A stretch of 47,795 nucleotides of DNA from JBOGJG01 sp050747825 (GTDB lineage: Bacteria > Acidobacteriota > UBA6911 > RPQK01 > JBOGJG01), in NCBI GenBank assembly GCA_050747825.1, contig JBOGJG010000442.1, forward strand, positions 1-47,795, in the 5' to 3' direction. The notes below the pieces were generated by a model. The model made no database searches. It was not told the DNA's origin and saw only the letters and a program-made list of their open reading frames with translations. Positions 39,930-47,795 of the stretch are shown here, piece by piece. Positions within the stretch are counted from its first letter, which is position 1, and every line of letters begins with the position of its first letter. The translations under genes and the position numbers were made by a program.

Positions 39930-40793
39930 TTGATCAGTATTGTCATTCCCAGCTATAACCGGCGAGAGTTCCTGCTAAAGGCTGTTCGGTCGGTTATCGG
40001 GCAGACGTTTCAGGAGTGGGAGCTGCTGGTTGTTGATGATGGTTCAACAGACGGTACGGCAGAGCCATTAGAACAGTTTAGCGACGGCCGCATTCGTTAC
40101 CACTATCAGCCTCGCCAGGGAGTCAGCAAAGCTAGAAATAGCGGCGTCGGGCTGGCACGCTTTCCGTGGATCGCTTTTCTGGACAGCGACGATCGGTGGA
40201 TGCCTCAAAAGCTTCAGCTTCAAATGGAGGCCCTGAAAAGCCGCCCCGTTTACCGGATCGCCCATACCGAGGAGATCTGGATGCGGCACGGCAAGCGAGT
40301 CAATCCCAAGCAAATCCACCGGAAATATGGCGGATGGATTTACCACCGCTGCCTCCCCCTGTGCGTGATCAGCCCCAGCTCAGCCATGATTCACCGCCAG
40401 GTGTTGGAGCAGGAAGGGCTGTTTGATGAAAGCCTGCCGGTCTGCGAGGATTACGACCTGTGGCTGCGAATCTGCTGCCGCCGGCCGGTGCTCTTCCTGG
40501 AGAAACCGCTGGTCGTCAAGTACGGAGGACATGCCGGCCAGTTGTCCAAGAGCCGCTGGGGAATGGACCGGTATCGGCTGCGGTCGCTGATCGGGATTTA
40601 CGAGTCCGGGAAGTTGAGCCCGATGCAAAGGGTTTGGACGTCCGCGGAGATTGTGAGGAAGGCGGGCATACTGGCCTCGGGGTGCCGGAAGAGGGGGAAG
40701 GTGGAGGAGGCGGGGCGCTATGAGGAGATGGTCGAGAGATTTATTAGCCGCGAAAGGCGGGAAAATCACGCGAATAGCGCGAAAATTTGTTAG
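39930..40793 (+). CDS. Family 2 glycosyltransferase
   Basis: The 287-residue GT-A enzyme starts at TTG 39930 with ISIVIPSYNRREFLLKAVRS, the standard family beginning. LLVVDDGSTDGT, SKARNSGVGLA and the metal-binding AFLDSDDRW follow, with SPSSAMIHRQVL and CEDYDLWLR lower in the fold. It transfers a sugar from a nucleotide donor, probably to a surface glycan; acceptor unknown. No Shine-Dalgarno sequence is visible because a heptamer repeat abuts the start. The last residues (SRERRENHANSAKI) are encoded by another dispersed repeat. Its stop overlaps that of the convergent VWFA gene by 3 bp. Confidence 0.9.
   Translation: MISIVIPSYNRREFLLKAVRSVIGQTFQEWELLVVDDGSTDGTAEPLEQFSDGRIRYHYQPRQGVSKARNSGVGLARFPWIAFLDSDDRWMPQKLQLQMEALKSRPVYRIAHTEEIWMRHGKRVNPKQIHRKYGGWIYHRCLPLCVISPSSAMIHRQVLEQEGLFDESLPVCEDYDLWLRICCRRPVLFLEKPLVVKYGGHAGQLSKSRWGMDRYRLRSLIGIYESGKLSPMQRVWTSAEIVRKAGILASGCRKRGKVEEAGRYEEMVERFISRERRENHANSAKIC
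40746..40786. repeat. GCCGCGAAAGGCGG-type dispersed repeat
   Basis: AGCCGCGAAAGGCGGGAAAA with further GCGAA units forms the 3' end of the glycosyltransferase gene. A related copy is at 42662-42706. Confidence 0.55.
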
Positions 40794-41752
40794 CTCGCCG
40801 GGGCGAAATAGCCCTTGCGATGGCGGACGCGGACGTCGGGGTGGTTCACTTTGACGGAAATTTCACGGAAGGTGCCGTCCCGCTTATTGTTGGTGGGAGC
40901 ATAGGTCAGGTTGTACTGGTTTCGAAGCTCCTCATTGATTTCATTAAAGGCCGAATTGAGCTGGCTGGTCGAATAGGGAAAGAAGACCCTGCCGCCCGTG
41001 CTCTCGGTGAGCTGCTTTAAAGCGTTGTCGCCTTCATGATCGATGTCGGCGCCAAAGCGGGTGGTACTGATGGCGTAAATCGTCACCTCAGCCTTCTGAG
41101 CCATCAAGAGCGCTTCCTCGAAAGTCCGCTCGCTGGTCAGGTCGGCGCCGTCCGACAGGATCACCACCGTCTTTCGCCCAGTCTCCTGCAGCATCTTCTG
41201 CTCCCCGATCAGATAAACGGCATCGTAGAGCGATGTCCCTCCGCCGGCCCGCAAAGCGCGGATCTCGCGGGCCAGGTCATTGGGATTGTGAGTGAAATCG
41301 TGGAGCAGCGTCACGCCCGTGTCAAATTCGAGCAGAAGTGCCTTGTCGGTGGGACGCATCAGCGTATAGACGAAATTCTCCGCGGCCTCCTTTTCAAAAT
41401 CCAGCTTCAGCTTGACGCTGGCGCTGGTGTCCACGCATAAGGCGATGGTCAGAGGAACGTCGGTCTGGCGGGAGAAATTGGCGATCGCCTGCCGGACTCC
41501 CTCCTCGTAAATCTCGAAGTGATGCGCCTGCAGCTCATTGACAAAGATCCCGGTGTCCTTCTCGTTGACCGTGACCAGAACGTTGACGGCTTCGACCTGG
41601 ACGCGGATGGGGTCCTGCTGCCGCGCCGGCTGGTCGCCAGCTTGGAAAAGGCCTGAGGCCTGAGGCCTGAGGCCTGAGGCTTGAGCCAGGAGGAAGATGA
41701 GCAGAGTGGATAAGAGAGATCGCAAAAAGGAAAATTCAAAAAGCATATTCAT
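40790..41752 (-). CDS. Exported VWFA-domain protein (acidobacterial type)
   Basis: The 320-residue protein has a signal peptide (FLRSLLSTLLIFLLAQA), a short beta-rich segment (VEAVNVLVTVNEKDTGIFVN) and a von Willebrand factor A domain with the metal site DTSAS, GGGTSLYDAVY and LSDGADLTS. This layout matches the acidobacterial VWFA-related family, whose role is not settled; adhesion or envelope assembly is usual speculation. The end of the signal peptide is built from an AGGCCTG heptamer array encoding ASGLRPQASGL. It lies 12 bp after the pseudouridine synthase gene on the same strand. Confidence 0.88.
   Translation of the reverse strand: MNMLFEFSFLRSLLSTLLIFLLAQASGLRPQASGLFQAGDQPARQQDPIRVQVEAVNVLVTVNEKDTGIFVNELQAHHFEIYEEGVRQAIANFSRQTDVPLTIALCVDTSASVKLKLDFEKEAAENFVYTLMRPTDKALLLEFDTGVTLLHDFTHNPNDLAREIRALRAGGGTSLYDAVYLIGEQKMLQETGRKTVVILSDGADLTSERTFEEALLMAQKAEVTIYAISTTRFGADIDHEGDNALKQLTESTGGRVFFPYSTSQLNSAFNEINEELRNQYNLTYAPTNNKRDGTFREISVKVNHPDVRVRHRKGYFAPAS
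41649..41686. repeat. AGGCCTG heptamer array in the VWFA gene
   Basis: Four exact AGGCCTG units and one AGGCTTG unit lie just after the signal-peptide region. Three units equal 21 bp, that is seven residues, so the array expands in frame (ASGLRPQ unit). Confidence 0.8.
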
Positions 41753-41764
41753 GCAGCCGAAGTA

Positions 41765-42661
41765 TTATTCCAAACGCGCCAGGAAGTCCGCAAGGTCGCC
41801 GGGAAGAGGAGACTGGAACTGCGCGCGCTTCCCTGTGGTGGGATGAGTAAAGGCCAGAAAAGTCGCATGCACAAATTGTCTCCCCAGCAAAGCTGAAGCT
41901 TTAGCCCGGCCGTAAGTCTTGTCTCCCACTACGGGATGTCCCAGATGCTGAAAGTGTACTCTAATCTGATGCGTCCGGCCGGTGTGAAGGATCACGCGGA
42001 CGTAAGTGAATCGAGAAAAATGGCGAATGACCTGATACTCCGTCAGGGCCGGCCGGCCCCGGCGGCTGCGCGTGGAGATGCGCGTGCGGGCCCGGGGATC
42101 GCGTCCCAGGGGGACGTCAATCGTGCCCGACTTCCTGGGCAGCCGCCCGGAAACCAGCGCCAGGTATTGCTTATCCACCTCGCGGCGCTTGAACTGGCCG
42201 GCCAGAAATTCATGGACCTGCTCGTTCTTGGCCACCACGATCAGGCCTGAAGTGTCCTTGTCCAGGCGATGAACGATGCCGGGGCGAATGGTCTCCCGCC
42301 GGCTCACTTCCTGAAAATGGTGGAGCAGGGCATTGGCCAAAGTCCCAGCGCGGTTGCCGGCCCCCGGATGAACCACCATGCCCGCCGGCTTGTCCACGAC
42401 CACCAGCCAGTCGTCTTCATAGACGATCTGAAGGGGGAGGTCTTCGGGCAGGAGCTCGAGAGGTTCGGGAGGAGGGGGCGTTACTGCGATTTCATCGTGT
42501 TCTTTGACAAGGTAGCTTGCTCTCTCGGTTTGGCCGTTAATCCGTACGGCTCCGGAGCGGATCCAGCGCTGGATGGTGCTGCGGCTGACGTTTTCGAGGC
42601 AAGCGGCTAAGAAGATGTCAAGGCGCTGCTGGGGGTGGTCTGGAGATACAGTAAAGATCAT
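41765..42661 (-). CDS. rluD: RluD-family large-subunit rRNA pseudouridine synthase
   Basis: The ATG at 42661 is used; the longer open frame enters lgt. The 298-residue enzyme has an S4 RNA-binding domain (RLDIFLAACLENVSRSTIQR), the catalytic motif HRLDKDTSGLIVVAKN with the nucleophilic Asp, KPAGMVVHPG and the C-terminal HTGRTHQIRVH and GHPVVGDKTYG. By length and S4 domain it is RluD-like (23S rRNA helix 69), but RluC/RluA substrate specificity cannot be excluded. It lies 34 bp downstream of lgt in a minus-strand run with the EF-G-like gene and the VWFA gene. Confidence 0.92.
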   Translation of the reverse strand: MIFTVSPDHPQQRLDIFLAACLENVSRSTIQRWIRSGAVRINGQTERASYLVKEHDEIAVTPPPPEPLELLPEDLPLQIVYEDDWLVVVDKPAGMVVHPGAGNRAGTLANALLHHFQEVSRRETIRPGIVHRLDKDTSGLIVVAKNEQVHEFLAGQFKRREVDKQYLALVSGRLPRKSGTIDVPLGRDPRARTRISTRSRRGRPALTEYQVIRHFSRFTYVRVILHTGRTHQIRVHFQHLGHPVVGDKTYGRAKASALLGRQFVHATFLAFTHPTTGKRAQFQSPLPGDLADFLARLE

Positions 42662-42706
42662 AGGGCCGCGAAAAAGCGCGAACGTCACGCCAACGTCAGC
42701 GCGAAA
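42662..42706. repeat. GCCGCGAAA-type repeat between lgt and rluD
   Basis: GGGCCGCGAAAAAGCGCGAA and further GCGCGAAA units overlap the lgt 3' end and abut the rluD start. Same family as 40746-40786. Confidence 0.5.
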
Positions 42707-43493
42707 CGGCAGGCGTTCGGGAGCGCACGTAGAGATAGGCCGCAATCGCCAGCGGCACAATCAACAGGCTGATGAATTGGGAAGTCGAGAGGACTCCGCC
42801 GAAAACAAAGCCCCGGTCGATGTCGCCGCGAAAGAACTCCAGGCCAAAACGGGCCAGTCCATACAGTCCGAGATAAAGAGCGAAGATCTGTCCCGGAAAC
42901 TGCCGGCGCCCGTAGGTCCACAAGAGCGCCACAAAGATGAGAAAAGTGGCCAACGACTCGTAAAGCTGAGTCGGGTGCAGGGGCGTGTTCAGCGGGACTC
43001 CCACATAGCGGTTGGCATACTCGCTGGTGAAGGTGATGGCCCAGGGAAGATCGGTGGGCTTTCCGTAATCGCAGCCTGCCGCCAGACAGCCCAGGCGGCC
43101 GATCGACTGTCCGAGGGCAATCGCAGGAGCGGCCGCGTCCGTGACCTTCCAGTAAGGCAGCTTCGGATTTCGCCAGATGTAAAAGGAAGCCCCGGCCACT
43201 GCTCCGATCAGTCCGCCGTAGTACACTCCACCGGCCTGCCAGAACTCCAGGGAGAGAAAGCGCGAGGGCTGGTTCAGATAGCCTCCCACATCGGTAATGA
43301 CCAGCAGCAGCTTGGCTCCCACGATGGCCGAAATGATGACGATAAACCCGATGTCCCAGGCCTTCTCCCTGGGGATGCCGTCCTTTTCGGCCAGGTAAGC
43401 CGCCAGCGAAATGGCCACCAGGTAGGCGACCGCCAGCAGCAGACCGTAGGTGTGGAGCGTGATGGGGCCGAGGTCGATGAGTTCGGGATACAT
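42696..43493 (-). CDS. lgt: Prolipoprotein diacylglyceryl transferase
   Basis: Lgt attaches diacylglycerol to the lipobox cysteine of prolipoproteins in the inner membrane. The ATG at 43493 gives 265 residues (MYPELIDLGPITLHTYGLLL); upstream frame residues are only translated heptamer repeat. About seven membrane helices, the signature GQSIGRLGCLAAGCDYGKPT (corresponding to the conserved GRxGN region) and HPTQLYESL are visible. The M28 lipoprotein at 45804-46706 would be one client. It follows the EF-G-like gene after a 113-bp gap filled with a hairpin of heptamer repeats. Confidence 0.94.
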   Translation of the reverse strand: MYPELIDLGPITLHTYGLLLAVAYLVAISLAAYLAEKDGIPREKAWDIGFIVIISAIVGAKLLLVITDVGGYLNQPSRFLSLEFWQAGGVYYGGLIGAVAGASFYIWRNPKLPYWKVTDAAAPAIALGQSIGRLGCLAAGCDYGKPTDLPWAITFTSEYANRYVGVPLNTPLHPTQLYESLATFLIFVALLWTYGRRQFPGQIFALYLGLYGLARFGLEFFRGDIDRGFVFGGVLSTSQFISLLIVPLAIAAYLYVRSRTPAVSR

Positions 43494-43539
43494 AGTTGTC
43501 TGTGATGGAGTGCCGGCAGAGAAGTTTCCAGAGAACCTT

Positions 43540-43607
43540 GAAAGTTCCAAGTTCCAAGTCCCAAGTTCCAAGTCCGCCGATTTTCTGACTTGGAACTTGG
43601 AACTTTC
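43540..43607. repeat. Perfect 21-bp inverted repeat made of heptamers
   Basis: Arm 43540-43560 (GAAAGTTCCAAGTTCCAAGT and C) is the exact reverse complement of 43587-43607. The right arm ends on the first base of the EF-G-like stop codon. An alternative 14-bp pairing closes a 12-base loop. It may act as a transcript-stabilising or terminating hairpin between two co-directional genes, though no T-run follows on the minus strand. Confidence 0.75.
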
Positions 43608-45700
43608 TATGCCGTCTTCTCCTGCTTCTCGGCGCGGGCTTCGGCGACGATCCGTTCGGCCAGGTGAGGAGGCACGACGTCGTAGTGGGACTGCTCCATA
43701 TGGAAACTTCCCCGGCCTCCGGTCATCGAGGTGAGCGAAGGCGCATAGGTCAACATTTCGGCCATCGGCACCTGCGCCCGGATGACCTGGTTGTTTCCCC
43801 TGACGTCCATACCGGTAATCCGTCCGCGCCGGCTGTTGAGATCTCCCATAATGTCGCCGGCGCTTTCCTCCGGAATGTACACCTCGACGTTCATGATCGG
43901 CTCGAGCAGCACGGGATTGGCCTTTTCCATGGCTTTCTTGAAAGCCATGGAGCCGGCGATCTTAAAAGCCATTTCCGAGGAGTCCACATCGTGGTAGCTC
44001 CCGTCGTAAAGGCTGACCCTGAAGTCCACCACTGGATAGCCGGCCAGGTAACCTTTTTCCGCAGATTCAATAATCCCCTTCTCCACGGCCGGAATGTACT
44101 GTCGTGGAATGGATCCCCCGAAAATGTCGTTCACAAACTCAAAGCCGGCGTCTCTCTCCAGCGGCTCCAGCCTGATCCAGCAATCGCCGTACTGCCCGTG
44201 CCCGCCCGTCTGCTTCTTGTGCTTACCCTGGACGTCCGCCTTTCCCAGAATAGTCTCGCGATAAGGCACCTTGGGGGGCTTCAGAATGACCTCGACGTCA
44301 AACTTCCTCTTCAGCTTGTTCACGACGACTTCAATGTGAAGCTGTCCCGAACCGGAGAGCAGGAACTCATTGGTCTCCGGATCGCGCCTGAAGCTCACGG
44401 AAGGGTCTTCTTCAATCAGCCGCGCAATGGCGCTTCCGATCTTTTCCTCGTCCCCTCGCGACTTGGGTTCAATGGCAAAGCTGATGGCAGGCTCGGGGAA
44501 TTCGACCTTCTTGATGAGCGCGCCAAACGAACGGTCGGCCAGCGTATCTCCGGTCGTGGTCTCTTTTAGTTTCAGGACCGCGCAGATGTCCCCTGCCGCC
44601 GCTTCAGGAATGCTCTCGTGGGCCTTGCCCTGAAGAACCTGCAGATGTCCGAGGCGCTCGTCATGGTCCTGATTCAGGTTCCGTATGGAAGAGTCCGCTT
44701 TCAGACTGCCCGAAACGACTTTGATCAGACTGATGCGCCCGGCAAAGGGGTCAGCCAGCGTTTTGAAGACGAAGGCTGCCGTCGGACCGTCCTGGCTGGT
44801 CTCAATTGTCTTGAGCTCTTTAGTGCGCAGGCCCACTGCAGGAAAAGGCTGCCGCTGCAAGGGATTGGGAAGCAGGCGCACGATAGCATCCAGAAGCGGT
44901 TTGCCTCCAGCGTTGCAGGTGGCGGACATGCAATAGACCGGGAACAGGGCCTTCTCCTGAATCGACCTGCGCAGGCCTGACACCAGTTCTTCATCCGTCA
45001 GTCCGCCGTTCTCGAAAAACTTCTCCATCAAGCTGTCGTCGCTTTCGGCGATCATCTCGATGAGCTGCTCGCGCAGGCTATCGGTTTCCGACCGGTACTC
45101 TTCCGGGACCTCCTGCTCTTTGAAATTGCCGCTGCCGTCCAGTTCGTAAAGGAAGGCCTTGTTGCGGACGAGATCAATGATGCCTTTAAACTCTTTCTCC
45201 TCGCCCATTGGGATCTGGACTGGAACGACGGTCCTTCCGAAGACCTCCTGCACCGATTCCAGAGACCGCTTGAAACCGGCGCGGTCGCGATCCAGCTTGT
45301 TCACGACCAGAATGCGGGGAATCCCAAATTCCTCGGCGAAGGACCAGGTCTTTTCGGTCTGGACTTCCACGCCGGCCACGGCATCGACCACCACCAGGGC
45401 GCTCTCGGCGGCAATCATGCAGGCCTTGGCATCCAGCACAAAGGCCCGATAGCCGGGCGTGTCGAGCAAATTAATCTTGGTATCATTCCATTCACAATGG
45501 GCAACTGCAGTATGGATGGTAATCTTGCGCTCGATCTCTTCTTCATCGTAATCCGTGACGGTATTCCCGGCATCCACTTTCCCTAATCGATTGACCGCCC
45601 CGGATGAATGCAGAAGCGCGCTCACCAGCGAAGTTTTTCCCGCATCGCCATGGCCGACTAGGGCAATGTTGCGGATCTTCTCGCTGCCAAAAACCTTCAT
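43607..45700 (-). CDS. fusA2: Elongation factor G-like GTPase
   Basis: The 697-residue protein is colinear with EF-G: G1 GHGDAGKT (16-23), G3 DTPGY (80-84), NKLDR, domain II, the GGHGQYG loop of domain IV and the C-terminal domain V. The catalytic His of DTPGH is Tyr84, as in the EF-G-like (FusA2) branch, and switch I reads ERKITIHT. It is therefore a paralogue, not the main translocase, and no rpsL/rpsG/tuf genes adjoin it. Its function is poorly defined in the family; ribosome-associated stress roles are proposed. It heads a run with lgt and rluD. Confidence 0.9.
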   Translation of the reverse strand: MKVFGSEKIRNIALVGHGDAGKTSLVSALLHSSGAVNRLGKVDAGNTVTDYDEEEIERKITIHTAVAHCEWNDTKINLLDTPGYRAFVLDAKACMIAAESALVVVDAVAGVEVQTEKTWSFAEEFGIPRILVVNKLDRDRAGFKRSLESVQEVFGRTVVPVQIPMGEEKEFKGIIDLVRNKAFLYELDGSGNFKEQEVPEEYRSETDSLREQLIEMIAESDDSLMEKFFENGGLTDEELVSGLRRSIQEKALFPVYCMSATCNAGGKPLLDAIVRLLPNPLQRQPFPAVGLRTKELKTIETSQDGPTAAFVFKTLADPFAGRISLIKVVSGSLKADSSIRNLNQDHDERLGHLQVLQGKAHESIPEAAAGDICAVLKLKETTTGDTLADRSFGALIKKVEFPEPAISFAIEPKSRGDEEKIGSAIARLIEEDPSVSFRRDPETNEFLLSGSGQLHIEVVVNKLKRKFDVEVILKPPKVPYRETILGKADVQGKHKKQTGGHGQYGDCWIRLEPLERDAGFEFVNDIFGGSIPRQYIPAVEKGIIESAEKGYLAGYPVVDFRVSLYDGSYHDVDSSEMAFKIAGSMAFKKAMEKANPVLLEPIMNVEVYIPEESAGDIMGDLNSRRGRITGMDVRGNNQVIRAQVPMAEMLTYAPSLTSMTGGRGSFHMEQSHYDVVPPHLAERIVAEARAEKQEKTA

Positions 45701-45761
45701 TAGAGGCTCCTTTCTGGGTTATATTGTCGAGTTGGTGAAATGTAACATAGGGATCAGAGCA

Positions 45762-45804
45762 GTTCCAAGTTCAAAGTTCCAAGTTCCAGGTTTCCAGTTT
45801 CAAG
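45762..45804. repeat. GTTCCAA heptamer repeat before the M28 gene
   Basis: About six units (GTTCCAA, GTTCAAA, GTTCCAA, GTTCCAG, GTTTCCA, GTTTCAA) end exactly at a GTG that opens a lipoprotein signal. Confidence 0.7.
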
Positions 45805-46706
45805 TGCCCAATTATTTTTTGATTTTGTTCCTCATTATAGGTAGTGCTTGCCAGGGGTCTTCGGCGGACGGCGGACCGGTGAGTGGGGAGAAGGTGATGG
45901 GGCATGTGGAGCAGATGGTGAGCCACGGACCTCATCCGCCGGGGAGCCAGGCTCAGGCCAAAGTGGGCGACTATATCCTGCAGACGCTGCGCTCCTATGG
46001 CCTAGACGTTCACACCTATGGATTCGAGCCCGCCACTCCCCAGGGACGAGTCAAAATGCGCAACATCTGGGGCGTCATCGAGGGGAAAAAAGAGGAAGTC
46101 ATCCTGCTGGCGAGCCATTACGACAGCAAGTACTTCGAGGGCTTCGAATTTGTCGGCGCCAACGACAGCGGGTCCAGCTCGGGACTTCTGCTGGAACTGG
46201 CGCGCATCCTGTCCGAGGAAAACCCGACCGATTACACGCTGTGGCTGGTTTTCTTTGACGGCGAGGAGGCTTTCCAGGAGTGGACGGAATTGGACAGCCT
46301 TTACGGCAGCCGTGAGTTCGTCCGGATGCTCAAACGCCGCAACCAGCTCGGCGACGTCCGTGCCATGATTTTGCTGGACCTGATTGGCGGAGAGAATCTC
46401 AGCCTGTTAAAGGACGCCTTCTCCACCGCCTGGCTCAAGGAGATCATCTGGCGAAAGGGCCAGGAAGTCAGCGATATCTTCAAAGCCCGCGGCTCGACGG
46501 CGGCGGTGGACGACCATATTCCTTTCTCCCAAGAAGGCATTCCGGTCGTGGATATCATCGATCTCAATTACCCGCACTGGCACACGGCTGAGGATACGCC
46601 CGACAAGCTCTCGCCCCGTAATATCGAGATCGTGGGCAATGTGGTGCTGGCCAGTTTGCCGGAAGTTGGCGAGTATTTAGAGTTCCAGTTCCAAGCCAAC
46701 CCGTAG
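45804..46706 (+). CDS. Glutaminyl-peptide cyclotransferase-like M28 family lipoprotein
   Basis: Starting at GTG 45804 the product begins MPNYFLILFLIIGSACQGSS, a lipoprotein signal with Cys16; the frame upstream to 45735 is only translated repeat, and farther up it overlaps the divergent EF-G-like gene. The roughly 300-residue protein has the zinc-ligand motifs LASHYDSKY, GANDSGSSSGLLLELAR, FDGEEAFQEW and PHWHTAEDTPDKL. FDGEEAF..W..DSLYGSR closely follows the glutaminyl cyclase pattern, so conversion of N-terminal Gln to pyroglutamate in the periplasm is more likely than aminopeptidase activity. The start codon is uncertain. Confidence 0.85.
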   Translation: MPNYFLILFLIIGSACQGSSADGGPVSGEKVMGHVEQMVSHGPHPPGSQAQAKVGDYILQTLRSYGLDVHTYGFEPATPQGRVKMRNIWGVIEGKKEEVILLASHYDSKYFEGFEFVGANDSGSSSGLLLELARILSEENPTDYTLWLVFFDGEEAFQEWTELDSLYGSREFVRMLKRRNQLGDVRAMILLDLIGGENLSLLKDAFSTAWLKEIIWRKGQEVSDIFKARGSTAAVDDHIPFSQEGIPVVDIIDLNYPHWHTAEDTPDKLSPRNIEIVGNVVLASLPEVGEYLEFQFQANP

Positions 46707-46727
46707 GCTGCCCCTCCCCAGCAGAAG

Positions 46728-46772
46728 ACTTGGAACTTGAAACTTGAAACTTGGAACTTGGAACGTGGAACT
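46728..46772. repeat. CTTGGAA heptamer array
   Basis: Six units in a row (CTTGGAA, CTTGAAA, CTTGAAA, CTTGGAA, CTTGGAA, CGTGGAA) lie between the M28 stop and the next ATG. It is the reverse orientation of the array at 45762-45804. Confidence 0.8.
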
Positions 46773-46781
46773 CGACGCCAC

Positions 46782-47714
46782 ATGAACATAGCTGGACTTG
46801 CGATTTCAGTTGCCGCCCTCGTTCACCTTGCCTCCTTCGTCCTCATGCTCTATCGGGTCGATCCGTTTTATCACTTCTTTTACGACTTTGCCTGGTGGAC
46901 CTACATTGTCTTTCTGGCAGGAGTGAATCACCGGCTGGGGCGGAACTCGCTACTCTTCGACAGGCCGCGGGAGTTCGTGTGGGTGTTCCTGCTGTCCACG
47001 CCGGTTTGGCTCTTGTTTGAAGCTTACAATTTCCGGCTCAACAACTGGTTCTACGTCGGGGTGCCTCTGGAGACCCATATCCGCTGGCCCGGATACTTCG
47101 TTGCTTTCGGCACCGTGCTGCCGGGGCTTTTCGAAACGGCGACTTTCCTTGAAAATACGGGGCTCTTCAGGCGCCTGCGAGGGCGCTCGCTGAAGGTGAG
47201 CCGGGCCCTGCACGTCCGGTTTATCGTCATCGGCATCCTGATGATGGCCGCCCCGCTGATCCGGCCCGACTTCTTCTTTCCGCTGGTATGGCTTGGATTG
47301 ATTTTCCTGCTCGACCCGATCGTTTACCGGTGGGGCGATCGCACGTTGTCGTACAGCGGGCAGGCGGAAGGGGGGGACTACTCGCGGGCGGCGCTCCTTC
47401 TGGTGGCCGGGATGATCTGCGGTCTGCTGTGGGAGTTCTGGAACTTCTGGGCGGGCTCCAAGTGGGTGTACACGGTCCCGCATCTGGATTTCCTGAATAT
47501 TTTCGAGATGCCGCTGCTGGGGTTCTTTGGGTTTCCGCCGTTTGCCCTGGAGTGTTATTTGATCTATCAGGCGTTTGTGATGTTCAGGCGGCGGTTTTTG
47601 CAGGGAGGGGTGGGGATACCGGTGTTAACGGCGGTGCTCTTTTTAGTTTATTGTTTGTGCGTGTTCAGGGGGATAGATGAGAAGACGGTGGCGGTGTACA
47701 GGTTCGTGGGTTAG
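46782..47714 (+). CDS. Multi-pass membrane protein of unknown function
   Basis: The ATG at 46782 (MNIAGLAISVAALVHLASFV) is preferred; the frame upstream is translated heptamer repeat. The 310-residue protein has about eight membrane segments and aromatic-rich motifs VDPFYHFFYDFAWWTYI, LLWEFWNFWAGSKWVYTVP and EMPLLGFFGFPPFALECYLI. I do not recognise a functional family. It may be co-transcribed with the M28 gene (75 bp gap). Confidence 0.75.
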   Translation: MNIAGLAISVAALVHLASFVLMLYRVDPFYHFFYDFAWWTYIVFLAGVNHRLGRNSLLFDRPREFVWVFLLSTPVWLLFEAYNFRLNNWFYVGVPLETHIRWPGYFVAFGTVLPGLFETATFLENTGLFRRLRGRSLKVSRALHVRFIVIGILMMAAPLIRPDFFFPLVWLGLIFLLDPIVYRWGDRTLSYSGQAEGGDYSRAALLLVAGMICGLLWEFWNFWAGSKWVYTVPHLDFLNIFEMPLLGFFGFPPFALECYLIYQAFVMFRRRFLQGGVGIPVLTAVLFLVYCLCVFRGIDEKTVAVYRFVG

Positions 47715-47778
47715 CAGCCTGTGGTAAAAGTCCTGAGGGGCCGTGCGCCAGGGAAGTGGAGTCGTCCGGCAAGGCGAG

Positions 47779-47795
47779 AGGAGGAAGGCGATGCT
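47779..47795 (+). other. Possible ribosome binding site and start of the next gene
   Basis: AGGAGG followed six bases later by ATG at 47791 could open a gene cut by the window edge. Too little sequence to test. No gene is seen in 47715-47778. Confidence 0.25.

Noticed and set aside
43494..43571. Extra N-terminus of Lgt (MELGTWNLEL)
   Set aside because: It is translated heptamer repeat; MYPELIDLGP is the normal Lgt beginning.
43607..45700. Main translation factor EF-G
   Set aside because: Tyr replaces the catalytic His in DTPGH and no ribosomal or tuf genes adjoin; it fits the EF-G-like branch.
45555..45803. Longer M28 protein starting at 45555
   Set aside because: It would overlap the divergent EF-G-like gene and translate heptamer repeat; a lipoprotein signal begins at GTG 45804.
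46728..46772. CRISPR-like short repeats
   Set aside because: Units are contiguous heptamers without spacers and no cas genes are present.

Overview
This window looks like chromosomal DNA of an Acidobacteriota-type Gram-negative bacterium. The taxonomy is an inference. It rests on an Oar-like TonB-dependent receptor with an N-terminal carboxypeptidase-regulatory-like domain, an acidobacterial-type VWFA protein, a membrane-anchored HTH regulator with a YDPRIDPVVR core, and several TAT-exported Gfo/Idh/MocA oxidoreductases beside sulfatases. Most of the window is GC-rich. A stretch from about 24.8 to 38.1 kb is visibly AT-richer and looks like an accessory island.

Layout. (1) 1-7.6 kb: a division and cell wall (dcw) cluster, murD (5' end cut off)-ftsW-murG-murC-ftsQ-ftsA-ftsZ, tightly packed on the plus strand. 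(2) 7.7-24.8 kb: a nutrient-scavenging region. It holds a secreted purple-acid-phosphatase/TPR/3-phytase fusion (with a frameshift near its C-terminus), an Oar-like receptor with a divergent membrane regulator, a formylglycine-generating enzyme, two sulfatases, two Gfo/Idh/MocA oxidoreductases, and a tandem esterase fused to FG-GAP repeats. Together these suggest uptake and breakdown of phosphorylated and sulfated organic matter. (3) 24.8-39.9 kb: the accessory island. It holds a four-gene operon (Yip1-like membrane protein, ABC ATPase, ABC permease, thioredoxin-like protein), a decayed IS3-type element, a small secreted protein with paired CX10C motifs behind a sigma-54-type promoter and a highly structured leader, a 1692-residue pseudokinase/STAND ATPase/TPR/GAF/sigma-54-activator protein, a subtilisin-like protease with a strict six-residue tryptophan repeat at its C-terminus behind a GEMM (c-di-GMP-I)-like riboswitch, and a membrane HD-GYP/GAF/GGDEF protein. 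(4) 39.9-47.8 kb: housekeeping and mixed genes (family 2 glycosyltransferase, VWFA protein, RluD-type pseudouridine synthase, Lgt, EF-G-like GTPase, glutaminyl-cyclase-like M28 lipoprotein, multi-pass membrane protein).

The best candidate for an undescribed system is region 3. My working model is that c-di-GMP, or a related nucleotide, is set by the HD-GYP/GGDEF protein and read by the GEMM-like leader of the protease. The sigma-54 activator drives the sigma-54-type promoter of the small Cys-paired protein. The adjacent ABC/Yip1/thioredoxin operon exports, folds or protects against that product. Removing the IS remnant puts this operon about 90 bp behind the small gene. The individual signals are read from the sequence; the functional links are inference.

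Several families of short tandem repeats (7-bp and about 9-bp units) are scattered in gaps and at gene ends, and some are translated. No tRNA, rRNA or CRISPR array was seen.
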